DNA from: Lysobacter auxotrophicus
GTDB lineage: Bacteria; Pseudomonadota; Gammaproteobacteria; Xanthomonadales; Xanthomonadaceae
Assembly (NCBI RefSeq): GCF_027924565.1
Contig: NZ_AP027041.1
Span: forward strand, 3,472,001-3,536,000
Reading direction: 5' to 3'
DNA: 64,000 nucleotides
Numbering within the stretch: the stretch's first letter is position 1; each line of letters begins with the position of its first letter. The notes under the pieces were generated by a model. That model did no database searches. It was not told the origin of the DNA and saw only the letters and a program-made list of their open reading frames with translations. A program made the position numbers and the translations under genes. Of this stretch, positions 34,493 to 45,991 are shown piece by piece.

Positions 34493-36430
34493 TCACCCGC
34501 GCTGGTCTACCTTCATTACCTTCGGGGTGACCATGATCAGCAGCTCGGCCTTGTCCTTGCTGCGACCCTTCTTCTTGAAGAGGTTGCCCAGGAACGGGAT
34601 GTCGCCCAGGAACGGCACCTTCGAGATGTCGCTGCGGTCGCGGAACTCGTACACGCCGCCGATGACGACGGTCTGGCCGTCCTCGACCAGCACCGCGGTG
34701 TTGACCTCGCGCTTGGCGATGGTCGGCACCTGGCCGATCGACGTGTCGACGTACCCTTCGACTTCGTCCTTCTTGACGTTCATGTTGAGGAACACGCGGC
34801 CGTCGTGGGTGATGGTCGGGGTGACCTTCAGTTCCAGCAGCACGTCCTTGAACTGCACGTTCGGGATCGGGATGGTCGTGCCGCCCTGCGTCGGCGAGAT
34901 CGTCACGTAGCCCACTTCCTGGCCCTGGCGGATCACCGCCTCACGCTGGTTGCTGGTCACCAGGCGCGGGTTGGAGATCACTTCGCCGCGGCCCTCTTCC
35001 TGCATGGCCGACAGTTCGATGTCGAGCGCGTAGCCGGCGTTGAGGATCTGCAGCGCCACCGAGCCGGCGGGGTTCAGCACGCCCAGGTTGCTCATCGGGC
35101 CCTTGAACAGCGTCGGCAGCTCCCCCGACTGGCTGGCCTCGGCGAACGAGCCGCGCGTTGCGTCGTTGTTCTCGATGGTGTCGTTGAAGAAGTACTTGCC
35201 GTCCTTCGTGCCGGCGATGCCGAAGCGCGCACCCAGCTCGCGGGCGAAGGTGTCCTGTGCGATGACGACGCGGCCTTCGATCAGCACCTGGTCGACCGGG
35301 CGGTCGATCACGTGGATCAGCTGCTTCATCTCCGCGACCTTCTTCGGGATGTCGCTGATCATGAGCGTGTTGGTGCGCTCGTCGGCGACCAGGCGGCCGC
35401 GTGGCGACAGGAAGCCGCTGTCGGTGTTGCCCTGGCCCTGCCCGCCACCGCCGGCATTACCGCCGATGCCCTTGGCCTCGGTCAGCGCTTTGAAGATCTG
35501 CGCGGCGTTGTGGTAGTTGATCTGCACGTACTCGGTGGTCAGGTCGACGCGGTTGTCCAGCGCGATGCGCGCGTCTTCCTTGTCCTGCTCGTACTTGGCG
35601 ATCTCGGCCTGCGGGGCGACCCACACGACGTTGCCGCTGCGGCGCTTGTCCAGGCCCTTGGCCTGCAACACGATGTCCAGCGCCTGGTCCCACGGCACGT
35701 TGGTCAGGCGCAGCGTGACGTTGCCCGACACCGTGTCGGCGGCGACCACGTTCAGGCCCGACTCCTCGGCGATCAGCTGCAGCACGGTGCGCACCGGCAC
35801 GTCCTGGAAGTTGAACGTGACCGGGCGGCCGCTGTAGCTGCGCGCGCCGGTGGCCGGCGCCTTGCCCGTCGTCGCCTGGCCGACCGCGCGGCCGGTGGCA
35901 GCGCCGGTGCGCGGCACGATTTCGACGATGTACTCGCGGCCGGTCTGATAGGCCATCGAGTCGAAGTTGCCGCTCATGTCGAGCACGAGCTGCGTGCCGG
36001 CACCGCTGGTGCGTGCGTCGATGCGCTGCACCGGCGTGGCGAAGTCCACCACGTTGAGCGGCTTGCGCAGCGCGTCGGGCAGCTTGGCGTTGCCGACGTT
36101 GACCACCACGCTCTGGCCCTGGTTTCGCAGGTCCGGCGCGGCGCCATCGCCACTGAACTTCACGACCAGGCGACCGGAGCCGTCGCTGCCGCGCTTGAAG
36201 TCGATGTTGGACACCTCGACGGTACCCGGCAGCTGCTTGGCCGGATCCAGGCTGGCCGGCGGCGCGACGGTCGTCGGTGCGACCGGCGCCGGCGTGGCGG
36301 CGTGGACGGCGCTGACGGCGGCGATCGCGCCGATCAGCAGGCCGATGGACCCGCTGCGCAGCAGGGGGCGACGATCAGCGAGCGCGCTGAAGCTACCCGG
36401 TACAAATCGGGCCGGTTTAGAAACGGTCAT
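34493..36430 (-). CDS. pilQ: Type IV pilus secretin
   Basis: A 645-residue outer membrane secretin through which type IV pili pass. After an N-terminal signal region there is one AMIN domain for peptidoglycan binding (VEVSNIDFKRGSDGSGRLVV), a secretin/TonB short domain (VTFNFQDVPVRTVLQLIAEE), an N1-type domain (TTEYVQINYHNAAQIFKALT) with a Gly/Gln-rich loop, and the secretin core ending VPFLGDIPFLGNLFKKKGRS and LLIMVTPKVM. The ATG at 36430 is chosen because GGGGGA lies at the right distance upstream, inside the longer TTG-start alternative. It is the last gene of pilMNOPQ. Confidence 0.95.
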   Translation of the reverse strand: MTVSKPARFVPGSFSALADRRPLLRSGSIGLLIGAIAAVSAVHAATPAPVAPTTVAPPASLDPAKQLPGTVEVSNIDFKRGSDGSGRLVVKFSGDGAAPDLRNQGQSVVVNVGNAKLPDALRKPLNVVDFATPVQRIDARTSGAGTQLVLDMSGNFDSMAYQTGREYIVEIVPRTGAATGRAVGQATTGKAPATGARSYSGRPVTFNFQDVPVRTVLQLIAEESGLNVVAADTVSGNVTLRLTNVPWDQALDIVLQAKGLDKRRSGNVVWVAPQAEIAKYEQDKEDARIALDNRVDLTTEYVQINYHNAAQIFKALTEAKGIGGNAGGGGQGQGNTDSGFLSPRGRLVADERTNTLMISDIPKKVAEMKQLIHVIDRPVDQVLIEGRVVIAQDTFARELGARFGIAGTKDGKYFFNDTIENNDATRGSFAEASQSGELPTLFKGPMSNLGVLNPAGSVALQILNAGYALDIELSAMQEEGRGEVISNPRLVTSNQREAVIRQGQEVGYVTISPTQGGTTIPIPNVQFKDVLLELKVTPTITHDGRVFLNMNVKKDEVEGYVDTSIGQVPTIAKREVNTAVLVEDGQTVVIGGVYEFRDRSDISKVPFLGDIPFLGNLFKKKGRSKDKAELLIMVTPKVMKVDQRG

Positions 36431-36448
36431 CGTGCATTCCCCCAAGAA

Positions 36449-37000
36449 TCATTGATCTTCAAGCGCGACCGTGGCCGGACGCTCCAACCATCCACCCGCG
36501 CCATCCGGCACCAGTTCCACCAGCTCGATGCGGTCTTCGAACACGCCGGTCACGCGACCGTCGCTTTGCCCCATGTAGTTCCCCGGCGTCACGCGGTAGG
36601 TCACCTTGTCCGGTGCCATCACCAGCGCGACCACGCCGTTCCCCTTGCCGAGCGTGCCGACCATGTCGAGGCTGTCGAGCGGAAACTGTTCCAGCGTCTG
36701 CTTGCGACGGCCCGCATCAGGACGCGGACCGTTGCCGCCGCCCTCGTCGGTGAAGGCCGTGCTGAACGGATCGCGCAGTGCGTATGCGTTGTATTCGAAC
36801 GTCTCGAACTGCTGCATCACCGGCAGCGGATCCAGCGGCGGCGCCGGACGCGCCTTCACTTCGGCGATCCATTTTTCGAGGTTGGGCGCATCGCCCGGTG
36901 TGCTCGTGACGCCGCGCGAACACGCGGCCAGTCCGAGTACCAGCGCGATCGCCGTCAGGGCACGCAGCGGTGCGGCGCCTTCAATCAGGTGTGCGCGCAT
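36449..37000 (-). CDS. pilP: Type IV pilus alignment lipoprotein
   Basis: A 183-residue lipoprotein with a lipobox (VLGLAACSRG), an extended region (LEKWIAEVKARPAPPLDPLP) that binds the PilN/PilO dimer in homologues, the FEYNAYALRDPFS segment, and a C-terminal beta-sandwich (LDSLDMVGTLGKGNGVVALV, YMGQSDGRVTGVFEDRIELV) that contacts PilQ. It links the inner-membrane PilMNO complex to the secretin. It starts 1 bp after the pilO stop and ends 18 bp before pilQ. Confidence 0.94.
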   Translation of the reverse strand: MRAHLIEGAAPLRALTAIALVLGLAACSRGVTSTPGDAPNLEKWIAEVKARPAPPLDPLPVMQQFETFEYNAYALRDPFSTAFTDEGGGNGPRPDAGRRKQTLEQFPLDSLDMVGTLGKGNGVVALVMAPDKVTYRVTPGNYMGQSDGRVTGVFEDRIELVELVPDGAGGWLERPATVALEDQ

Positions 37001-37001
37001 C

Positions 37002-37676
37002 TCAGGTCCCCTCCTTCTTGCCGCCTGCGGCTTCCGCAGCGGCGGCTTCCTGCTTCTGGACTTCCTCTTCGTCCAGGTAGCGGTAGGTCTTCACCGTGCC
37101 GGCCAGTTCCAGCGGGCTGTTGGGCGTGATCACGCCTTCCTTGCCGCGCGGCTTCAGCGAGATGTCGTGCATGGTCATGATGACCACGCGCGGCAGCGAG
37201 GCGACGCCGCTGACGAATCCGCCGAACTGGTGGTAACTGCCCACCATGCGCAGCGAGATCGGCTTCTCGGCGTAGAACTCCTTGGGTTCTTCCGGACCGG
37301 GCTGGAAGAGCTCGTTGGTGATGCCGGTGGCCAGTGCGGTCTGCGAGATGTCGACGATCAGGTCGGGCATTTCGGTCTTGCTGGGCAGCTGACGCAGCAT
37401 CTGCTGGAGCTGCTGTTCCATCTGCGCGAGCTGCTGCTTGAGCGGCTCCAGGTTCGCGGCCTTGCCCTGTTCGGTCTCGAACTCGGCGCGCAGCGTGGTT
37501 TCCTTGGCTTCCAGGCTTTCCAGCTCGCTGCGCTTGTCGCTGACGAACAGGTACCAGGCCAGGCCGACGATCACCACGACGATCACGCCGCAAAGACCGA
37601 TCTTGGCCTGCTGCGGCCAGCCGCCGATGTTGTTGAAGTCCAGCTCGTTGAGCTTGATGGGTTTCTTCTTGCTCAT
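37002..37676 (-). CDS. pilO: Type IV pilus inner-membrane protein PilO
   Basis: A 224-residue bitopic protein. A short cytoplasmic N-terminus (MSKKKPIKLNELDFNNIGGW) is followed by one helix (IGLCGVIVVVIVGLAWYLFV), a periplasmic coiled coil (ELESLEAKETTLRAEFETEQ and QLAQMEQQLQQMLRQL), and a ferredoxin-like domain (GITNELFQPGPEEPKEFYAE, ISLRMVGSYHQFGGFVSGVA). A C-terminal Glu/Ala-rich tail follows. It heterodimerises with PilN. Its ATG overlaps the pilN stop (ATGA). Confidence 0.95.
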   Translation of the reverse strand: MSKKKPIKLNELDFNNIGGWPQQAKIGLCGVIVVVIVGLAWYLFVSDKRSELESLEAKETTLRAEFETEQGKAANLEPLKQQLAQMEQQLQQMLRQLPSKTEMPDLIVDISQTALATGITNELFQPGPEEPKEFYAEKPISLRMVGSYHQFGGFVSGVASLPRVVIMTMHDISLKPRGKEGVITPNSPLELAGTVKTYRYLDEEEVQKQEAAAAEAAGGKKEGT

Positions 37677-38457
37677 GACGCCGCTCCCTGGGCCGGCGTG
37701 GCGTTCGGCGCCGAGGGCGCAGTGGCAGGCGTTGCGGTCGGAGCGGCCGGCGCGGCGGCAGGCTGCGCGGCGGCACCCGCCGGCGCGGCCGGCGTGGTCG
37801 TTGCCGGCGCGGCAGTTGCCGGCGCGGCGCCCGCGGTGGCGGCGGCGTCACCCGACTGGGCAATCTGCGCGGCCGGCGCGTCCGGCACGCCATCGCCGTC
37901 CTCGTCCTTCGGCGCGTTCGGGTTGGCGAGCTTGACCTGCAGCTTGAACTCGTACGGCAGGCCCTTGTCGCCGCCCTTCGCCTCGATGATCGACAGGTCC
38001 GGATTGGTCATCCAGCCCGAGCCTTCGAGGTTGCGCATGTAGGTACTGACGCGGGCGTTGGACTGCGCGCGGCCTTCCAGCGTGAGCGTTTCGCTGTCCT
38101 GCTTGATCGAGGTCAGCACCGCGCCGTCCGGGATCGTGCGCACCAGCGAATCGAACAGGTGCACCATCTGCGAGCGGTTGGCCTGCAGCTTCTCGATCAC
38201 TTCCTTGCGGGCGAGCAGCTTGGCCTTCTTTTCTTCGAGGACCTTGATTTCCTCGTTCTTCTTCTTGACCTCGTCGATCTGGCCCTGCACGAACGTGTTG
38301 CGCTCGTTCTGGCCGTCGATCTGGCCGTTGTAGTAGCTGACGATGACGAACGACAGCAGCAGCGCGCCGATGGCGGCCGCACCGAGCATCAGGCCGGTTT
38401 CCTTCTGCCGCTGCTTGCGGCGCTCTTCGCGCCACGGGAGGAGGTTGATGCGTGCCA

Positions 38458-38458
<1 letters not shown>
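37673..38458 (-). CDS. pilN: Type IV pilus inner-membrane protein PilN with long Ala/Pro tail
   Basis: A 261-residue bitopic protein. The N-terminal MARINLLPWREERRKQRQ is the conserved segment that docks into PilM. One transmembrane helix (LGAAAIGALLLSFVIVSYY), a coiled coil (QIDEVKKKNEEIKVLEEKK) and a ferredoxin-like domain follow. From about residue 190 there is a low-complexity tail of some 70 residues, almost all Ala, Pro and Thr, which typical PilN proteins lack. The ATG overlaps the pilM stop by one base (TGATG). Confidence 0.94.
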
Positions 38459-39531
<1,073 letters not shown>

Positions 39532-39568
39532 TCACAGGCGCTTACGTGCGCCTTGTGTGACCCCGCTT

Positions 39569-39597
39569 TAAATAACCAAGTTTGCACAGGCTGGCAA
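39569..39597 (-). promoter_or_regulatory. Possible sigma70 promoter of pilMNOPQ
   Basis: TTGCCA (39592-39597) and TATTTA (39569-39574) on the minus strand are separated by 17 bp and lie about 55 bp before pilM. The -10 matches only three consensus bases, in the one AT-rich patch of the intergenic region. Confidence 0.35.
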
Positions 39598-39797
39598 CCT
39601 TTTCCTTCCGAATTGCCTTACTGCGTCACTTTCCAACCTCTCGTGGCGCTCTCCGGCCGGGTCGACCCACCCCTGGGTCGCCGCGCCCGCCCGGCCTTGC
39701 GGGCCGTGCGTTTCGCCGGTGTGCCTGCGCTCAAAAAACCCCCTTCCCCGCTCCTCTATACTCCACGCCCACTACACCCGCAATCGGAATCTGCTTG

Positions 39798-42290
39798 ATG
39801 CCCCGTCTACGCCGCCTGCTGCGCTGGGCGCTGTTCGCGCTCGCCGGCCTGGCCCTGCTCGGCGCCATTGCGCTGGGCACCTTGTACTACCTCGTGGCCC
39901 CCAAGCTGCCGGACGTCGAAACCCTGCGCGCGGTCGAAATGCAGGAGCCGATGTACGTCTACGCCAGGGACGGACGCCTGATGGCGCTGTTCGGCGAGAC
40001 GCGTCGCTACCCGGTGTCCATCCAGGACGTGCCGGAGCGGCAGAAGCAGGCCTTCCTCGCCATCGAGGACGCCCGCTTCTACAAGCACCACGGCGTCGAC
40101 TTCAAGGGCGTCGCGCGCGCGGTGTGGCTCATCGCCACCACCGATGCAAAGCGCGTACCGGGCGGTTCGACGATTACCCAGCAGGTCGCGCGCCAGTTCT
40201 TCCTCAGCAACGAATACAGCTACACGCGCAAGCTGGCCGAGATGCTCACGGCCATGCGCATGGAGCGCGAGCTGAGCAAGGACGAGATCTTCGAGCTGTA
40301 CTTGAACAAGAGCTTCTTCGGCAACCGCGCCTACGGCGTGGCGGCCGCGGCGGAGTTCTATTACGGCAAGAAGCTCAACGAACTCTCGCTCGATGAAATG
40401 GCCTCGCTGGCCGGCATCCCGAAGTTCCCGTCCAGCGGCAATCCGCTGACCAATCCCGAGCGCGCGAAGGTGCGTCGCGACTACATCCTCGATCGCATGG
40501 CGGAGCTGAAGTTCGTGAGCCCGGCCGAAGCCGCGCAGGCGAAGGCCGTGCCGATGCACGCCACGCCGCACGAGCGCCCGGTCGAGGTGTACGCGCCGTA
40601 CGTCGCCGAGATGGTCCGCCAGGAAATGGTCGCGCGCTTCGGCAACGAGGCACTGACCAAGGGCTACCACGTCACCACCACCATCGACCCGGTGCTGCAG
40701 GCCTCGGCGGACAAGGCCGTGCGCGATGGCCTGGCCGTGTACGACCGTCGCCACGGCTGGCATGGCGTGGAGCAGCATTTCGACCTCGCGCCGAACGAGG
40801 ACATCGCCGCGGTGCGCGCGCGCCTTCGCAACATCGCACCGCAGGCCGCGCTGCAGCCGGCCATCGTCACCGGCGTGAGCGGGAGCCAGGTGCAGCTGGT
40901 GCTCGGCGACGGCACGCAGGTCGAACTCGGCAGCGGCCAGGGCTGGGGCGATCGCGCGCCGGCAAGCCTGGTCAAGCGCGGCGACCTCGTCCGCGTCAGC
41001 CGCATCGAATCGACCGCCGAAGTGAAGCCGGGCGATGTCCCGCCGCCGGCGCGTTATCGCCTGGACCAGGTGCCGCAGGCGCAGGCCGCGCTGGTCTCGC
41101 TGGAACCGGCCAACGGCGCGCTGCGCGCGCTCTCGGGCGGCTACAGCTTCGCCGGTGCCAAGTTCAACCGCGCCACGCAGGCGCGTCGCCAGCCGGGTTC
41201 GAGCTTCAAGCCGTTCGTGTATGCGGCCTCGTTCGAACGCGGCTTCAATCCGGCATCGGTCGTGCTCGACGCGCCGGTGGTGTTCAAGGATCGCCGCGGC
41301 CACATCTGGCGCCCGCAGAACGACAGCGGCAACTTCGCCGGCCCGATGCGCCTGCGCGAAGCGATGGTGCAATCGCGCAACCTGGTGTCGGTGCGCCTGC
41401 TGGACGCCATCGGCGTGGATTACGCGCGCAAGTACATCAGCCACTTCGGCTTCGAGGAGGCGGAACTGCCGCCGAACCTGTCGATGTCGCTGGGCACCGC
41501 GTCGCTGACGCCGCTGTCGGTGGCGCGCGGTTTCGCCGTGTTCGCCAACGGCGGCTTCCGCATCACGCCGTGGTTCATCGACGAAGTGAAGGATCGCGAA
41601 GGCGCGGTGGTGTTCAAGGAAAAGCCGGCCGTGGCCTGCCCCGAATGCGGCGTGCCCGGCACGGTAGGCCGTGCCGTGCAGAACACCACCGTCGTCGACG
41701 GCTTCAACCTCGGCCCGGCCGGGTCGGCCGCGCCCGCCGCGACGCCCGACGCGCCGAAGGACGAACCGAAGAAGCCGGCCATCGACACCAGCAACATGGT
41801 GCTCGCGCCGCGCGCCATCGATGGCCGCATCGCGTACCAGATCGTCTCGATGCTGCGCGACGTGGTGAAGCGCGGCACGGGCACGCCGGCGAAAGTGCTC
41901 GAACGCGACGACGTCGGCGGCAAGACCGGCTCGACGAACGATCACCGCGACGCGTGGTTCTCCGGCGTGGGCGGCCCGTACGTCACCACCGTCTGGGTCG
42001 GCCGCGACAACTACAAGTCGCTTGGTTACCGCGAGTACGGCGGCAAGGCCGCGCTGCCGATCTGGATCGACTACATGCGCGTGGCGCTGAAGGACCAGCC
42101 GCTCGCCTTGAACGAGCCGCCGGAAGGCATGGTGAAGGTGTCGGTCGCCGGCAACGGCGCACTGATACCGGGCGGCGAAGGCGGCATCATCGAATGGGTC
42201 AAGGCCGAAGACCTCGACCGCATGCAGAGCTACGTCGACTACGGCCCGCAGGAAACCGCACCCGCGGAAGAAGCGTTCGACATCTTCTGA
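39798..42290 (+). CDS. mrcA: Penicillin-binding protein 1A (bifunctional glycosyltransferase/transpeptidase)
   Basis: An 830-residue class A PBP. One N-terminal membrane anchor ([20 protein letters not shown]) precedes the glycosyltransferase domain with [20 protein letters not shown] and [17 protein letters not shown]. An OB-like insert follows at about residues 330-410. The transpeptidase domain has SxxK in [14 protein letters not shown], SxN in [12 protein letters not shown], and KTG in [20 protein letters not shown] cysteine pair, ACPECGVPG, lies in the C-terminal part. It polymerises and crosslinks peptidoglycan in the periplasm. The ATG at 39798 is chosen because it begins the basic tail before the anchor. 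It is divergent from pilM. Confidence 0.95.
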   Translation: MPRLRRLLRWALFALAGLALLGAIALGTLYYLVAPKLPDVETLRAVEMQEPMYVYARDGRLMALFGETRRYPVSIQDVPERQKQAFLAIEDARFYKHHGVDFKGVARAVWLIATTDAKRVPGGSTITQQVARQFFLSNEYSYTRKLAEMLTAMRMERELSKDEIFELYLNKSFFGNRAYGVAAAAEFYYGKKLNELSLDEMASLAGIPKFPSSGNPLTNPERAKVRRDYILDRMAELKFVSPAEAAQAKAVPMHATPHERPVEVYAPYVAEMVRQEMVARFGNEALTKGYHVTTTIDPVLQASADKAVRDGLAVYDRRHGWHGVEQHFDLAPNEDIAAVRARLRNIAPQAALQPAIVTGVSGSQVQLVLGDGTQVELGSGQGWGDRAPASLVKRGDLVRVSRIESTAEVKPGDVPPPARYRLDQVPQAQAALVSLEPANGALRALSGGYSFAGAKFNRATQARRQPGSSFKPFVYAASFERGFNPASVVLDAPVVFKDRRGHIWRPQNDSGNFAGPMRLREAMVQSRNLVSVRLLDAIGVDYARKYISHFGFEEAELPPNLSMSLGTASLTPLSVARGFAVFANGGFRITPWFIDEVKDREGAVVFKEKPAVACPECGVPGTVGRAVQNTTVVDGFNLGPAGSAAPAATPDAPKDEPKKPAIDTSNMVLAPRAIDGRIAYQIVSMLRDVVKRGTGTPAKVLERDDVGGKTGSTNDHRDAWFSGVGGPYVTTVWVGRDNYKSLGYREYGGKAALPIWIDYMRVALKDQPLALNEPPEGMVKVSVAGNGALIPGGEGGIIEWVKAEDLDRMQSYVDYGPQETAPAEEAFDIF

Positions 42291-42316
42291 CCGTTGCCGT
42301 CATGACGCGCATGAGA

Positions 42317-42346
42317 ACGCCGGGCTCGTCCCGGCGTTTTTCTTTT
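42317..42346 (+). terminator. Rho-independent terminator of mrcA
   Basis: CGCCGGG and CCCGGCG form a 7-bp stem with a CTCGT loop, followed directly by TTTTTCTTTT. It lies about 27 bp after the PBP1a stop. Confidence 0.88.
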
Positions 42347-42504
42347 GCGGGACGGCCTGCGTTCATGCTCGGACGATCGCGTCCACGGGACCGACACGCC
42401 ACGGACGGTAACGTGCGAGCGCCAGGAAACATGCTAGCTTCGCCCTGCCGGCGCTGTCGGCCGCGGCGAATTCCGCCGTCGTGGTGCCCGCTGCGGAGGT
42501 CCTC

Positions 42505-43158
42505 ATGCCCCACGCTCGACAGCACGCCCATCAGCACGCGCTCACGCGCACACGCGAACGGCGGCACCGCCTTGCGACCGAAGCCGCGCGACTGATGGCC
42601 GAGGGCGGCATTCGCGACTACCACCAGGCCAAGCTCAAGGCGGCCGAACGGCTGGGCATCTTCGACGACGCATCGCTGCCTCGGAATCGCGAGATCGAAG
42701 ACGCGTTGCGCGAATACCAGCGCCTGTTCCAGCGCGAGAACGTGCCTGCGCTGCGTCAGCGGCGCGAAGCCGCGCTGCGCGCGATGGAGTTCTTCGACGA
42801 ATTCCAGCCGCGCCTCGTCGGCTCCGTGCTCGACGGCACCGCCGACACGCGCAGCCCCGTCGCGCTGCATCTTTTCAGCGACGATCCCGACGCGCCGCCG
42901 CGCTTCCTCGAGCAACACGGCATTCCCGCCGAATCGCGCAGCCGTCGCGTGCGGCTGGATCGCGAACGCATCGCCGACGTGCCGGTCTGGGTGTTCACCG
43001 CCGAAGACATCGCGTTCGATCTGACCGTGCTTCCGCTCGACGGCCTGCGCCAGGCGCCGTTGTCGAGCGTCGACGAGAAGCCCATGAAGCGCGCGAGCGT
43101 GGCGCAACTCCGGCAGCTGCTCACCGAAGAAGAGATCGCCGGTTACACGGGCGGCTGA
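42505..43158 (+). CDS. Orphan protein with a degenerate nucleotidyltransferase-like core
   Basis: A 217-residue soluble protein with a very good ribosome binding site (GGAGGT, 4 nt before the ATG). The first 120 residues are basic and helical (RHRLATEAARLMAEGGIRDY, AKLKAAERLGIFDDA). The second half reads LVGSVLDGTADTRSPVALHL, then DVPVWVFTAEDIAFDLTVLP. The GS-x8-S pattern resembles the nucleotidyltransferase fold, but the first Asp pair is missing; a later Asp in FDLTVLP could be the third acidic residue. I do not recognise a named family with confidence, and catalytic activity is doubtful. It stands alone between PBP1a and the convergent membrane protein gene. Confidence 0.6.
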   Translation: MPHARQHAHQHALTRTRERRHRLATEAARLMAEGGIRDYHQAKLKAAERLGIFDDASLPRNREIEDALREYQRLFQRENVPALRQRREAALRAMEFFDEFQPRLVGSVLDGTADTRSPVALHLFSDDPDAPPRFLEQHGIPAESRSRRVRLDRERIADVPVWVFTAEDIAFDLTVLPLDGLRQAPLSSVDEKPMKRASVAQLRQLLTEEEIAGYTGG

Positions 43159-43164
43159 TCGCCG

Positions 43165-43779
43165 CTATCCCGACGCTTCGGGCTGTCGCGCGCGACGCGA
43201 CGGCATGCCGGCATCGCGCACGCCGAACACGTTGAGCTCGATCACCACGAACGCGACCAGCCACAGCAGCGCATCCCACGTGTCCAGCCACGCGGCTTGT
43301 GGGTTGTCCTCGCCGAAGCCCATCACCGCCCACGTCAGCAGGAAACCCACGAGCGCGAGGTACAGCACGGCGGCGGTCGCGCGTCGCATGCGATGCAAAC
43401 GCAGGGCGTCAGGCGGAAGGCGCACTTCCAGCTCCAGCAATGCGATCACGCCCAGCCAGGTCACTTCGTTGAAGAAGTCCAGCCACACGCATTCGAGTGC
43501 GTAGCCGACCACCGCGACAACGACGGCGATGCTCGCCAGCATGCGGACGCCGTGGAGCACCGGAATCCAGCGCGCGCGAAGCGGCCAGCCGCCGGTTTCC
43601 CACTCGAACAGCATCAACAGAACGAGCCACGCCGCGGTGTCGATCAGTTCCGTCAGGCGGCCGTACAGCGAGTAGAGGACGACGTCGCCGGCGAGCAGCG
43701 CGTAGATGACCCATTTGAAAACGACGAAGCCGCGGCTGGGCCGCGGCTTCGTGGCTACGTTGGCGCGGACGCCAACCAC
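43165..43779 (-). CDS. Small polytopic membrane protein, unknown function
   Basis: A 204-residue protein with about five or six hydrophobic segments (WVIYALLAGDVVLYSLYG, AAWLVLLMLFEWETGG, MLASIAVVVAVVGYALECVW, VTWLGVIALLELEVRL, AVLYLALVGFLLTWAVMGF, ALLWLVAFVVIELNVF). Acidic residues recur inside helices (LLMLFEWE, ALLELE, VVIELN), hinting at a polar path or metal contacts. I do not know the family. The only usable start is the GTG at 43779, whose GAGG overlaps the gltA stop. The gltA terminator hairpin lies inside codons 10-18, so expression may depend on readthrough or on an unseen start. Confidence 0.72.
   Translation of the reverse strand: MVGVRANVATKPRPSRGFVVFKWVIYALLAGDVVLYSLYGRLTELIDTAAWLVLLMLFEWETGGWPLRARWIPVLHGVRMLASIAVVVAVVGYALECVWLDFFNEVTWLGVIALLELEVRLPPDALRLHRMRRATAAVLYLALVGFLLTWAVMGFGEDNPQAAWLDTWDALLWLVAFVVIELNVFGVRDAGMPSRRARQPEASG
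43716..43751 (-). terminator. Terminator of gltA inside the next coding region
   Basis: CGAAGCCGCGGC and GCCGCGGCTTCG form a 12-bp perfect stem with a 3-base loop, and the minus strand continues TCGTTTTC. It starts about 35 bp after the gltA stop and lies within the first codons of the downstream membrane protein gene. Confidence 0.75.
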
Positions 43780-43785
43780 CGGACC

Positions 43786-45090
<1,305 letters not shown>

Positions 45091-45179
45091 GAAACACTCC
45101 TCAAGTCTGCATGCCGCCGGGAGGCGCGGCACGGAGCGGGGACGGGGGTCACGGCACAGATCGGCGCCGCGATCCGTGA

Positions 45180-45188
45180 ATTATCGCA
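45180..45188 (-). promoter_or_regulatory. Extended -10 promoter of gltA
   Basis: TGCGATAAT on the minus strand (TGn plus GATAAT) lies about 90 bp before the gltA start codon. No clear -35 match is seen. Confidence 0.5.
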
Positions 45189-45516
45189 CAACGCCCTTGG
45201 AGCGCTGACTCGGACTTTGGTGGCAACCCGGTCGGGACGCCGTTCTGGCGGGTTCGCGCCCGTTGCGCGGGAATGGGCGCAGAAAGCGGCCAGATGGCGA
45301 AAAAAGACAGGAATGCGTCGCGAGCAGCGAGCGACCTGGCGCGCCCGTGTCGGACCCTCCCGGTGCGCGATTGCTGCGGATCACGTGGCGTAGTCCGTGC
45401 TCCTACGCATCAGCGCCCGATAGGCCGGTATGGCCGCTGCCGCACAGGCCGCATGCGGCGCCGCTCGAACCGGGCGCAGCAGGGCAACAGGCGCGAGCGT
45501 TTCCCGCGGACACGAA
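45189..45516. other. Gene-free spacer between gltA and rpmE2
   Basis: About 330 bp with no coding frame that looks like a protein, no repeat of the families seen elsewhere and no recognisable RNA. It contains only the upstream side of the gltA promoter and the region beyond the rpmE2 terminator. Confidence 0.5.
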
Positions 45517-45551
45517 AAAACCGACGGCCGCCTTCCGGCAGCCGTCGGTAA
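45517..45551 (-). terminator. Rho-independent terminator of rpmE2
   Basis: ACCGACGGC and GCCGTCGGT form a 9-bp stem; the inner bases GCC/GGC extend it. The minus strand then runs into TTTTTTCG. It lies about 110 bp after the L31 stop. Confidence 0.82.
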
Positions 45552-45660
45552 ATCTCATCGCAAAGCTACGTCGCAATCCGGGACGCCGCGGGCAACCGCG
45601 AGGCCGGCGAGTCGTCGTGCGAAGTCCCGTGGGTCGCGCCGTCGAGGCGCGGACCGCGGA

Positions 45661-45909
45661 TTACTTCTGCGCGCCGTAACGCTTGCGGAACTTGTCGACG
45701 CGACCGCTGGTGTCGACGATCTTGTGCTTGCCCGTATAGAACGGATGCGAAGCCGAGCTGATATCGACCTTGATCAGCGGGTACTCGTTACCGTCTTCCC
45801 ACTTGATCGTCTCCTTGCTGCCAAGGGTCGAACGCGTCAGGAACTGGTAGTCGGTCGTGACGTCCTGGAAAACGACGTCGCGGTAGTCGGGATGGATGCC
45901 GGCCTTCAT
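45661..45909 (-). CDS. rpmE2: Ribosomal protein L31, type B (zinc-free)
   Basis: An 82-residue large-subunit ribosomal protein. It reads [20 protein letters not shown], then [20 protein letters not shown] and a basic end, the type B form. It has no cysteines, so it lacks the CxxC zinc site of type A L31. In bacteria with both forms, type B is made under zinc starvation; in many Xanthomonadaceae it appears to be the main L31, which I infer from family knowledge. No Zur-like operator is visible at its promoter. Confidence 0.95.
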   Translation of the reverse strand: MKAGIHPDYRDVVFQDVTTDYQFLTRSTLGSKETIKWEDGNEYPLIKVDISSASHPFYTGKHKIVDTSGRVDKFRKRYGAQK

Positions 45910-45942
45910 GGCACTCACCAAATCATTCGGGGAAAGCGCGGC

Positions 45943-45972
45943 AGTATAGCGGCCACCTTCCCCTTTGCGCAA
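45943..45972 (-). promoter_or_regulatory. Sigma70 promoter of rpmE2
   Basis: TTGCGC (45967-45972) and TATACT (45943-45948) on the minus strand are separated by 18 bp and lie 34 bp before the L31 start codon. Confidence 0.6.
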
Positions 45973-45991
45973 GCCGCCCGACGATGCGACA

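Noticed and set aside
33818-34496. Minus-strand open frames encoding repeated GPGDPKPVTHRHG peptides
   Set aside because: They lie in the tandem repeat array, have no ribosome binding sites and are broken by stops. Their periodicity comes from repeat lengths divisible by three. Kept as a DNA repeat, not as genes.
45189-45516. Small genes in the gltA-rpmE2 spacer
   Set aside because: Short frames there have no ribosome binding site, no hydrophobic or conserved pattern, and codon use unlike the neighbours.
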